Assembly (NCBI RefSeq): GCF_003259185.1
Contig: NZ_QGMP01000002.1
Coordinates: 281,510-345,509, forward strand
Direction of reading: 5' to 3'
DNA length: 64,000 bases
Origin: Isoalcanivorax indicus
GTDB taxonomy: Bacteria; Pseudomonadota; Gammaproteobacteria; Pseudomonadales; Alcanivoracaceae
Of this stretch, positions 9,264 through 16,381 are shown in pieces. How positions within the stretch are numbered: the stretch's first letter is position 1; the number at the start of each line of letters is the position of its first letter. The position numbers were made by a program, and so were the translations under genes. The notes beneath the pieces were generated by a model. The model was given only the letters and a program-made list of their open reading frames with translations. It was not told the origin of the DNA and did not search any database.

Positions 9264-10298
9264 ATGGATATCACCGAGCTGCTCGCCTTCAGCGCCAAGA
9301 ACGGCGCCTCTGACTTGCACCTGTCCGCCGGCTTGCCGCCCATGATCCGGGTGGACGGCGACGTGCGGCGCATCAACTTGCCGCCCATGGAGCACAAGGA
9401 AGTCCATGCGCTGATCTACGACATCATGAACGACAAGCAGCGCAAGGACTATGAAGAGTTCCTGGAGACGGACTTCTCGTTCGAGGTGCCCGGTGTGGCC
9501 CGCTTCCGGGTCAACGCCTTCAACCAGAACCGGGGTGCCGGGGCGGTGTTCCGGACCATTCCGTCGAAAGTGCTGACGATGGAAGACCTGGGCATGGGCA
9601 AGGTGTTCCAGAAGATTGCCGAAACACCGCGTGGCATTGTGCTGGTGACCGGGCCGACCGGCTCGGGCAAATCCACCACCCTGGCGGCGATGATCGACTT
9701 CATCAACAACACCCGCTACGAGCATATCCTCACCATCGAAGACCCGATCGAATTCGTGCACGAATCGAAAAAGTGCCTGGTCAACCAGCGGGAAGTGCAC
9801 CGCGACACCCTCGGCTTCGCTGAGGCGCTGCGCTCCGCATTGCGGGAAGACCCGGACATCATTCTGGTGGGTGAGATGCGTGACCTGGAAACCATCCGCC
9901 TGGCACTGACCGCGGCGGAAACCGGTCACCTGGTGTTCGGCACCCTGCACACCACCAGCGCCGCCAAGACCATTGACCGGGTGGTGGATGTATTCCCCGC
10001 CGAAGAAAAATCCATGGTGCGCTCGATGCTGTCGGAATCCCTGCAGGCGGTGGTCTCGCAAACGCTGATGAAGAAGAACGGCGGTGGCCGGGTGGCCGCG
10101 CATGAGATCATGATCGGTACGCCCGCCATCCGGAACCTGATTCGCGAAGACAAGGTGGCGCAGATGTATTCCGCCATCCAGACCGGTGCGGGCCTGGGCA
10201 TGCAGACCCTGGATCAGTGCCTGCAAGGGCTGGTGCAGAAAGGGTTGGTATCGCGCGAAGCCGCCCGTGAGAAAGCCAAGATTCCGGATTCCTTCTGA
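9264..10298 (+). CDS. pilT: Type IV pilus retraction ATPase PilT
   Basis: A 344-residue hexameric AAA-like ATPase that powers pilus depolymerisation and twitching; P. aeruginosa PilT has the same length. Visible: N-terminal PAS-like domain with SDLHLSAGLPPMIRVDG, Walker A GPTGSGKST (about residues 130-138), the ASP-box/Walker B EDPIEFVHESK and LREDPDIILVGEMRD, the His-box GHLVFGTLHT, and the C-terminal AIRNLIREDKVAQMYS, which carries the AIRNLIRE motif specific to PilT and needed for retraction. It is followed 11 bases later by pilU, so the two form one operon. Confidence 0.97.
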   Translation: MDITELLAFSAKNGASDLHLSAGLPPMIRVDGDVRRINLPPMEHKEVHALIYDIMNDKQRKDYEEFLETDFSFEVPGVARFRVNAFNQNRGAGAVFRTIPSKVLTMEDLGMGKVFQKIAETPRGIVLVTGPTGSGKSTTLAAMIDFINNTRYEHILTIEDPIEFVHESKKCLVNQREVHRDTLGFAEALRSALREDPDIILVGEMRDLETIRLALTAAETGHLVFGTLHTTSAAKTIDRVVDVFPAEEKSMVRSMLSESLQAVVSQTLMKKNGGGRVAAHEIMIGTPAIRNLIREDKVAQMYSAIQTGAGLGMQTLDQCLQGLVQKGLVSREAAREKAKIPDSF

Positions 10299-10309
10299 CG
10301 AGACACGCT

Positions 10310-11431
10310 ATGGAACTCGAAGAACTACTGAAAATTATGGTGCAGAAGGGCGGCTCGGATCTGTTCATTACAGCGGGCGTGCCGCCGTCAATGAAGATCC
10401 ATGGCAAGGTGTTGCCGGTCACCAAAACGGCGTTGACCCCGGACATGACCCGGGACATCGTGTTTGGCGTGATGACCGAGAAGCAGCGCAAGGAATTCAT
10501 TGATTCCAAGGAATGCAATTTCGCCATTTCCGCGCGCGGCATCGGCCGCTTCCGGGTCAGTGCTTTCTACCAGCGTAACCTGGTGGGCATGGTCATTCGC
10601 CGCATCGAAGTGAAGATTCCGACGGTAGATGAGCTGCGTCTGCCGCCGGTGATCAAGGATCTGGCCATGACCAAGCGCGGTCTGGTTATTTTCGTCGGCG
10701 CTACCGGCACGGGTAAGTCCACCTCGCTGGCGTCGATGATTGGCCACCGCAACAAGAACTCCAAGGGCCATATCATCTCCATTGAAGACCCGATCGAATT
10801 CATTCACCAGCACCAGGGCTGTATCGTGACGCAGCGCGAGGTTGGTCTGGACACGGATTCATTCGAGATCGCGCTGAAAAACACCCTGCGTCAGGCTCCG
10901 GACGTCATCCTGATTGGCGAGATCCGGACCCGCGAAGTAATGGATTACGCCATCGCCTTTGCGGAAACCGGGCACCTGTGTCTGGCCACCCTGCACGCCA
11001 ACAATGCGAACCAGGCTCTGGATCGCATCATCCATTTCTTCCCGGCGGATCGTCACGGCCAGTTGTATATGGATTTGTCACTGAACTTGCGTGGCATCGT
11101 GGCACAGCAGTTGATTCCGACACCGGACGGCAAGGGCCGCCGTGCGGTGATCGAAGTCCTGCTGAACACGCCGCTGATGGCCGATCATATCCGCAAGGGC
11201 GAGGTGCACCTGCTCAAGGAGCTGATGAAAAAATCCCGCGATCTGGGCATGCAGACCTTTGACCAGGCACTTTATGACCTCTACACCCAGGGCGAGATCA
11301 CCTACGAAGACGCCATGTCCCACGCGGATGCGCCCAACGACCTGCGTCTGATGATCAAGCTGGGTGCAGAAACCAGCGCCAGTTCCCTGGACACAGCCAC
11401 CCGCGGATTGTCCATCGAGGATACCGAATAA
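10310..11431 (+). CDS. pilU: Type IV pilus retraction accessory ATPase PilU
   Basis: A 373-residue PilT paralogue that assists retraction and depends on PilT. It has the N-terminal GGSDLFITAGVPPSMK domain, Walker A GATGTGKST (about residues 135-143), Walker B-type PDVILIGEIRT and the His box GHLCLATLHANNANQ. The PilT-type AIRNLIRE motif is replaced by a PilU-type ending with HIRKGEVHLLKELMKKSRD. Together with pilT it belongs to the same motility module as the Pil-Chp cluster at 28523-41148. Confidence 0.96.
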   Translation: MELEELLKIMVQKGGSDLFITAGVPPSMKIHGKVLPVTKTALTPDMTRDIVFGVMTEKQRKEFIDSKECNFAISARGIGRFRVSAFYQRNLVGMVIRRIEVKIPTVDELRLPPVIKDLAMTKRGLVIFVGATGTGKSTSLASMIGHRNKNSKGHIISIEDPIEFIHQHQGCIVTQREVGLDTDSFEIALKNTLRQAPDVILIGEIRTREVMDYAIAFAETGHLCLATLHANNANQALDRIIHFFPADRHGQLYMDLSLNLRGIVAQQLIPTPDGKGRRAVIEVLLNTPLMADHIRKGEVHLLKELMKKSRDLGMQTFDQALYDLYTQGEITYEDAMSHADAPNDLRLMIKLGAETSASSLDTATRGLSIEDTE

Positions 11432-11541
11432 AAACAATGACATAGCAAGGCGGGCGAGCCGGTGAACTATGCTACACTATACGAGCTTGCCGCCAGCAAG
11501 GATGAGGTGTCGGAAGGCGGATTGGTTAGTCGGAGGTTGTC

Positions 11542-11733
11542 ATGGAAAAACGGAGAAAAGCCGTGCGCAACAAGAAGCATACCGATTCTCTTGAAAGCGC
11601 GTACGCCATACAAGGCGATGGCGTGGCAGTGCTGCAGCCGGGCCGGCTGAGAGAGGATCGGGAGTTCGTTGAGAAAATTCGCAAGATGCGTGGGTACGAT
11701 ATTCTTGAGAAGGTTGCTACTGGGAATAATTAA
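11542..11733 (+). CDS. Small hypothetical protein
   Basis: A 63-residue ORF with a good ribosome site (GGAGG ending 6 bases before ATG). It starts with a very basic segment (MEKRRKAVRNKKH), then a short region GDGVAVLQPGRL and an acidic/basic amphipathic tail. I recognise no family. It sits 31 bases before the membrane protein gene at 11764, so the two may be co-transcribed. A possible extended -10 (TGCTACACT, about 11469-11477) lies upstream. Base composition is lower in GC than in pilU. It could be a small regulator or a spurious ORF; the ribosome site favours a real gene. Confidence 0.5.
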   Translation: MEKRRKAVRNKKHTDSLESAYAIQGDGVAVLQPGRLREDREFVEKIRKMRGYDILEKVATGNN

Positions 11734-11763
11734 TCGCGCCCTCCAGATTCAAGGAATATCTCT

Positions 11764-12516
11764 ATGGGGACGGATCCCTCATCTACTGTTATTTTTGTTC
11801 TTTCTGTTGTTACCTCGGGGTACATCCTGGCAGGCTATTGTTATGCCTTCAGGTATCGTACCGCGCGTGAGTCAGGGCACCGACTATATCTGACATGCGC
11901 AACGCTGGGTGTCGGTCTCACGTTGATCAGCCTGCTGTTTCTGTTCGCGGTCGCACTGCTTTTCTGTCTCTTTTCGCACCAACACCCCAGGGTATTACTG
12001 GACCATGCCTCGTCATGGGAACTTCTGTTTCCTGTTGTGAGCGCGTTTAACGTCCTGATCGCCTATTCTGGTGCGAAGATCTACAACAGTCTCGAGGGTG
12101 TGAAGTATACAAACATTCGAAAGGTGTGGCAGAAAGACGATTTTTCAGCCCTGTTGGCGTACGCAACAAGCCACAGGAAGTTGGTTGCTGTGACCTTGAG
12201 GTCGCGTAAGGTTTACGTGGGGCTGGTAGCGCGCACCAATGAGCCCCATTGGGAGTGCTCGCATATCACGGTACTGCCGCTCTACAGTGGATTTCGACGA
12301 GAAAGCGACCTGAAGCTTCAGCTGACCAACCGATACGAAGAGGTGTTTGATTACTTCGAGCGTGAGTCCAGTGAAGAAAGGCAGTCTGACGGAATCAAGG
12401 ATTTCTATGTTGTGGCTCCGCTTTCTGACATCGTCTCATCCCACGTCTTTAATCCCGAGATTTACAAACGGCTCGGTGAGGAACCCGTGGTGTCATCTGT
12501 GCTGGATTTGCAGTAA
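11764..12516 (+). CDS. Hypothetical membrane protein with cytosolic C-terminal domain
   Basis: A 250-residue protein. Three hydrophobic helices are visible: near residues 8-28, 40-68 and 80-105. The second half is soluble and has a compact beta-rich run (LVAVTLRSRKVYVGLVART, then ITVLPLYSGFRRESDLKL), a pattern like small SH3/Sm-type barrels found after helices in several uncharacterised membrane families. The gene is AT-richer than its neighbours and ends just before a strong hairpin shared with the convergent pirin gene. I do not recognise a named family and assign no function. Confidence 0.7.
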   Translation: MGTDPSSTVIFVLSVVTSGYILAGYCYAFRYRTARESGHRLYLTCATLGVGLTLISLLFLFAVALLFCLFSHQHPRVLLDHASSWELLFPVVSAFNVLIAYSGAKIYNSLEGVKYTNIRKVWQKDDFSALLAYATSHRKLVAVTLRSRKVYVGLVARTNEPHWECSHITVLPLYSGFRRESDLKLQLTNRYEEVFDYFERESSEERQSDGIKDFYVVAPLSDIVSSHVFNPEIYKRLGEEPVVSSVLDLQ

Positions 12517-12521
12517 TGATC

Positions 12522-12540
12522 GGGGCGCCAGAGGCGCCCC
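12522..12540. terminator. Hairpin between convergent genes
   Basis: A perfect 8-base-pair stem, GGGGCGCC (12522-12529) and GGCGCCCC (12533-12540), with a three-base loop AGA, lies in the 30-base gap between the stop of the membrane protein gene (plus strand) and the stop of the pirin gene (minus strand). It has no T-run on either side, so it would act as a weak or factor-assisted bidirectional terminator, or as a 3'-end stabiliser. Confidence 0.6.
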
Positions 12541-12546
12541 GGTGTG

Positions 12547-13407
12547 TCAGGCGGTGAGCCGTCCATCGCGGTAATCCCGCAAGGCTTGCTCGATTTCCTC
12601 CGCCGTGTTCATGACGAAGGGGCCGTACTGCACAATCGGTTCCTTGATCGGTTTGCCGGCGATCAGCAGGAAGCGGGTGCCATCCTGGCCTGCATGGATG
12701 TGCAGGGTATCGCCGTCGCGCAATATCGCGGCATGGTGGCGCGGCACCTCGCGACCACCGATGGCGGCATCACCTTCGAACACATAGATGAAGGCATTAT
12801 GCGTTTCGGGCACCGGCAGTGTTGCTGCGGTGCCCGCATCCATGCTGACATCCCAGTATTGCGGATCAGTGGTGATGCCCTGGCTGGGGCCATGTATCGG
12901 CCCTTGCACCGGCCCCTGCGCGGTGGCCACTTCTCCGGCAATCACGCGTACCGAAACGCCGTCGTCGAGCGCCGTTACGGGAATCTCGTCGGGCTGGATA
13001 TCCCGATAACCCGCCGGCTTCATTTTTTCCTTCGCCGGCAGATTCAGCCACAACTGGAAGCCGCGCATGCGCCCTTCATTCTGTTGCGGCATTTCCGAGT
13101 GAATGATGCCGCGCCCGGCGGTCATCCACTGCACCCCGCCGGATTTCAGATCGCCCCGGTTGCCGAGATGATCCTCGTGCAACATATGCCCATCAAGCAT
13201 GTAGGTGACGGTCTCAAAGCCGCGATGCGGATGGGACGGAAATCCTGCGATGTAGTCAGCGGCATCGTCGGAAGAAAATTCATCCAGCATCAGGAATGGG
13301 TCCAGACGCACATGGGCGGACTGGCCGAGGCTGCGCTTCAGGCGCACACCGGCGCCGTCGCTGGTGTCGCGGCCGGGAATCAGAAAATGCAGGGCTCTGG
13401 CTTGCAT
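12547..13407 (-). CDS. Pirin family protein
   Basis: A 286-residue bicupin. The N-terminal cupin has the pirin metal motif FPSHPHRGFETVTYMLDG (His-x-His plus downstream His and Glu) and MTAGRGIIHSEMP; the C-terminal cupin is present. Bacterial pirins are iron-binding proteins; some act as quercetin dioxygenases and others modulate metabolic enzymes. It lies 29 bases after the glutathionyl-hydroquinone reductase gene on the same strand, and this pair is divergent from a LysR regulator. That arrangement suggests response to quinones or electrophiles (inference). Confidence 0.93.
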   Translation of the reverse strand: MQARALHFLIPGRDTSDGAGVRLKRSLGQSAHVRLDPFLMLDEFSSDDAADYIAGFPSHPHRGFETVTYMLDGHMLHEDHLGNRGDLKSGGVQWMTAGRGIIHSEMPQQNEGRMRGFQLWLNLPAKEKMKPAGYRDIQPDEIPVTALDDGVSVRVIAGEVATAQGPVQGPIHGPSQGITTDPQYWDVSMDAGTAATLPVPETHNAFIYVFEGDAAIGGREVPRHHAAILRDGDTLHIHAGQDGTRFLLIAGKPIKEPIVQYGPFVMNTAEEIEQALRDYRDGRLTA

Positions 13408-13436
13408 GATGACCTCCTCGGGCTGGGCCCGCTTTG

Positions 13437-14432
13437 TTACGCTTCCCGGGGGCCGAGACGATCACGATCGTGTGGCTGATCGAACGTCAGGGCAGGCCCC
13501 ATGGAAACAATGCCGTACGGGTTGATGGTCGGGTGGCTGCGGAAATAGTGATTGCGGATATGCGCAATATTCACGGTCTCGGCCACGCCGGGTGTCTGGT
13601 ACAGATCGCGAACATAGTTCGACAGGTTCGGGTAGTCCGCGATACGCCGGTGATCGCACTTGAAGTGGGTGGCATACACCGGATCAAAGCGCACCAGGGT
13701 GGTGAACAGCCGCCAGTCGGCTTCGGTCACCCGGTTGCCGACCAGGAAGCGCTGCGTGCTCAGGCGCTGCTCCAGGCGGTCCAGCGCCGCAAACAGTGTG
13801 GTGACCGCTTCATCATAAGCGTCCTGGCTGGTGGCAAAACCCGCTTTGTAGACCCCGTTGTTCACCTGGTCATAGATCCAGCTGTTCACCTCGTCGATGT
13901 CGCCGCGCAGGGCTTCGGGATAGAAATCACCGGGCGCGGCACCCACGCCATCAAATGCGCTGTTGAACATGCGGATGATGTCCGCAGACTCGTTGCTGGC
14001 AATGGTCTCGCGCTGGCGGTCCCACAGTACCGGCACGGTGACCCGGCCTGAGTAATGCGGGTCGGCCTTGAGGTACAGCTCATACATTCGCTGGAGTCCG
14101 TACAGCCGGTCGCCGGTGGCGCCGGGGAAGCCGGTATCCAGCGGCCAGCCCTCGCTGAGCATCAGCGGGTTGACGACGGACACGCCGATCATCTTGTCCA
14201 GGCCCTTGAGCGCACGAAAGATCAGCGTGCGGTGGGCCCAGGGGCAGGCCAGGGACACATACAGGTGATAGCGGTCGGCTTCGGCTCTGAAGCCGCCTTC
14301 ACCGTCCGGGCCGGGGCTGCCGTCAGCGGTGACCCAGTTGCGAAACTGTGCTTCGCTGCGCTCGAAACGCCCGCCGGTCTTGTCCGTGTCATACCACTTG
14401 TCGTGCCAGACGCCGTCTACCAGAAGTCCCAT
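13437..14432 (-). CDS. yqjG: Glutathionyl-hydroquinone reductase (Xi-class glutathione transferase)
   Basis: A 331-residue protein of the YqjG/ECM4 family. It reduces glutathionyl-hydroquinones with glutathione in the cytoplasm. The N-terminal thioredoxin-like domain contains CPWAHRT with the catalytic Cys (about residue 63); further family marks are VTVPVLWD, NESADIIRMFN, and the C-terminal helical domain with RLSTQRFLVGN and LVRFDPVYATHFKC. It is the first gene of a two-gene unit with pirin, divergent from the LysR gene at 14598. Confidence 0.94.
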   Translation of the reverse strand: MGLLVDGVWHDKWYDTDKTGGRFERSEAQFRNWVTADGSPGPDGEGGFRAEADRYHLYVSLACPWAHRTLIFRALKGLDKMIGVSVVNPLMLSEGWPLDTGFPGATGDRLYGLQRMYELYLKADPHYSGRVTVPVLWDRQRETIASNESADIIRMFNSAFDGVGAAPGDFYPEALRGDIDEVNSWIYDQVNNGVYKAGFATSQDAYDEAVTTLFAALDRLEQRLSTQRFLVGNRVTEADWRLFTTLVRFDPVYATHFKCDHRRIADYPNLSNYVRDLYQTPGVAETVNIAHIRNHYFRSHPTINPYGIVSMGPALTFDQPHDRDRLGPREA

Positions 14433-14556
14433 GATGTCGCTCCCTGCCGACCCTGGGGGCCGGTTGTCGGTGAGTGGTGTGGCCAGTGCGCCACGCTATT
14501 TGTTAAAGGATACATCGGAAGATTTAATTAAAAAGACCATAATGTGGTGCTATTCT

Positions 14557-14571
14557 ATCGAAATCACTGAT
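14557..14571. promoter_or_regulatory. Candidate LysR-type operator (T-N11-A)
   Basis: In the AT-rich 165-base gap between the reductase gene and the LysR gene there is ATC-N9-GAT, which fits the T-N11-A core that LysR-type regulators bind. It lies 26 bases before the LysR start, where autoregulation and control of the divergent unit would be expected. The match is short, so chance is possible. Confidence 0.4.
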
Positions 14572-14597
14572 GTTTTATCCGAAACCGGGATGCGGCA

Positions 14598-15518
14598 ATG
14601 TCAGAACCCAGAATCACCCTTGAGCAATGGCGTGCCCTGCTGGCGGTGGTGGATGCGGGCGGCTATGCCCCGGCGGCCGAGGCCCTGGGCAAGAGCCAGT
14701 CGGCGGTGAGTTACGCCATTCAGAAGCTGGAAACCACTCTGGATCTGCGCGCCTTCACGCTGAAAGGCCGCAAGGCCGCCCTGACGCCCGCCGGTGAACT
14801 GCTCTACCGGCGGGCGCGTGCCCTGCTGGCGGAGGCCGAGGCCCTGGAGCAGGCGGCGGCCCACCTCAGCCTGCGCCATGAAGCGGCGATTCAGGTGGCG
14901 GTTGAGGCGCTGTTTCCCCACTGGCTGATGCTCGACTGCCTGGCGGAACTCGGTGATGCCTTTCCTGACACCCGTATCGAGTTGTTCGAGACGGTGCTCA
15001 CCGGCACCGACGAGGCCCTGCTGGAACGGCGGGTCGATCTGGCCATTGCCGGCCGGATTCCGCCCGGTTTCCTCGGGGACCATCTGATGCGAGTGCGCTT
15101 TGTGCCCGTCGCCCACCCGGACCACCCCTTGCACCAGTTGAACCGGTTGCTGGACTTCAACGACCTGCGTCGACACCGGCAGCTGGTGGTCCGTGATTCG
15201 GGCCAGCGGCGGGTGGACGCGGGCTGGCTGGGTGCCGAGCAGCGCTGGACGGTAAGCCACGTGTCGTCGTCGATCCAGGCGGCCTGCCGCGGGCAGGGCT
15301 TCGCCTGGTATCCGGAGGAAAAGATTCGTCGTGAACTGGCCAGCGGTGAGCTGAAGCTGTTGCCGCTGCGTGAGGGCGGCGAGCGCTTCGCGGACCTTTA
15401 TCTGGTTTACGGGGATCGCGATTATGCCGGCCCTGCGACGCGGCGGCTGGGTGATATCCTGACCCGGCGCACGCGCACGTTGTGCGAACAAGAGGACAAG
15501 ACCCATGAAGGACGATGA
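14598..15518 (+). CDS. LysR-family transcriptional regulator
   Basis: A 306-residue regulator. The N-terminal winged helix (residues 7-66) reads LEQWRALLAVVDAGGYAPAA with KSQSAVSYAIQKLE as the recognition helix; the effector-binding domain follows (about 90-295). It is divergently arranged with the hydroquinone reductase/pirin unit and probably controls it. Its 3' end overlaps the DUF1653 gene by 14 bases, so both are likely on one transcript. The inducer is unknown; a quinone or electrophile is a guess from the neighbours. Confidence 0.93.
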   Translation: MSEPRITLEQWRALLAVVDAGGYAPAAEALGKSQSAVSYAIQKLETTLDLRAFTLKGRKAALTPAGELLYRRARALLAEAEALEQAAAHLSLRHEAAIQVAVEALFPHWLMLDCLAELGDAFPDTRIELFETVLTGTDEALLERRVDLAIAGRIPPGFLGDHLMRVRFVPVAHPDHPLHQLNRLLDFNDLRRHRQLVVRDSGQRRVDAGWLGAEQRWTVSHVSSSIQAACRGQGFAWYPEEKIRRELASGELKLLPLREGGERFADLYLVYGDRDYAGPATRRLGDILTRRTRTLCEQEDKTHEGR

Positions 15519-15783
15519 CCTGCAGCCACTGCCAGTGCTGCGCCCCGGCCGCTATCGGCATTTCAAGGGGGGGCTGTACGAGGTGCTGGGCGTTGCCCGG
15601 GACAGCGAAACCCTGACGGCACAGGTGGTATACCGTGCCCTGTACGGGGGGGGCGGGCTGTGGGTGCGTCCGTTGGCCATGTTCACGGAACAGATAGAAC
15701 GTGAAGGAGTACGTATACCCCGCTTTGCGCCGGTCGAGTCGGATCAGGCCGCCACGGAAGGCTTCACGCCGGGGAGAAAATGA
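15505..15783 (+). CDS. DUF1653 domain protein
   Basis: A 92-residue protein. Residues about 10-72 match the DUF1653 pattern: PGRYRHFKGGLYEVLGVARDSET, VVYRALYG and LWVRPLAMFTE, a small beta-rich domain. No function is established for the family. The ATG at 15505 has GAGGA about 9 bases upstream and overlaps the end of the LysR gene. The C-terminal 20 residues are low-complexity. Confidence 0.87.
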   Translation: MKDDDLQPLPVLRPGRYRHFKGGLYEVLGVARDSETLTAQVVYRALYGGGGLWVRPLAMFTEQIEREGVRIPRFAPVESDQAATEGFTPGRK

Positions 15784-15838
15784 CCGTTGTTATACTCAAA
15801 GAAGGATACCCCTTCGTCTGCCGCATTCGGGAGGCTTC

Positions 15839-16381
15839 ATGAAACAGCTTAGCGTACACCGGCCATTTTTCATTCTGTGGCTGGCCATAACGGCCCTGCT
15901 GGCGGGTTGTTCCACCGTCACCGTGGACCATGATCGTGGTGCCAGTTTTGCAGGGCAGAATACCTACGCCATCATGCCGCACGGTGAGGATCAGGGGTAT
16001 CTGTCACTGGATGCCTCGCGTATCGAGCGTAGTCTGGTCCGTGAGCTGGATGCACGCGGCTACCAGCGTGTGGCGCTGGAGGAGGCCGACATCCTGGTGC
16101 GTTACGATATTGTCGAAGAGATTCGCAACCAGTCGTCAGGCTTCAGCTATGGCTTCGGCTTCGGCCGCAACAACCTCGGTCTGGGGTTGGCCACAGCGCC
16201 GGATTCCCGTCAGATCAAGGAAGGCAAGCTGGTGGTGGAGTTCGTGACCCCGGAAGAACGTCGTGCCATCTGGCGCGGCGCCGGGCGCCGCAACCTGACA
16301 GAAGGCATGAGTTCGGAGCGTCGTGAGCGTCTGATCGACAGCCTGATTACGGAGATGCTGGCGAAGTATCCGCCGGGTTGA
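15839..16381 (+). CDS. DUF4136 outer-membrane-type lipoprotein
   Basis: About 180 residues from ATG 15839, chosen because GGGAGG precedes it by 5 bases and it places a signal peptide with lipobox LLAGC (Cys about 24) at the N-terminus; the open frame extends further upstream without support. The mature domain has the DUF4136 pattern (TYAIMP, an LVRELDARGYQRV stretch, ADILVRYDIV, a Gly/Phe-rich SYGFGFG loop, and AIWRGAG). Family members are periplasm-facing lipoproteins of unknown role. The 3' end overlaps the convergent histidine kinase gene by 35 bases. Confidence 0.88.
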   Translation: MKQLSVHRPFFILWLAITALLAGCSTVTVDHDRGASFAGQNTYAIMPHGEDQGYLSLDASRIERSLVRELDARGYQRVALEEADILVRYDIVEEIRNQSSGFSYGFGFGRNNLGLGLATAPDSRQIKEGKLVVEFVTPEERRAIWRGAGRRNLTEGMSSERRERLIDSLITEMLAKYPPG

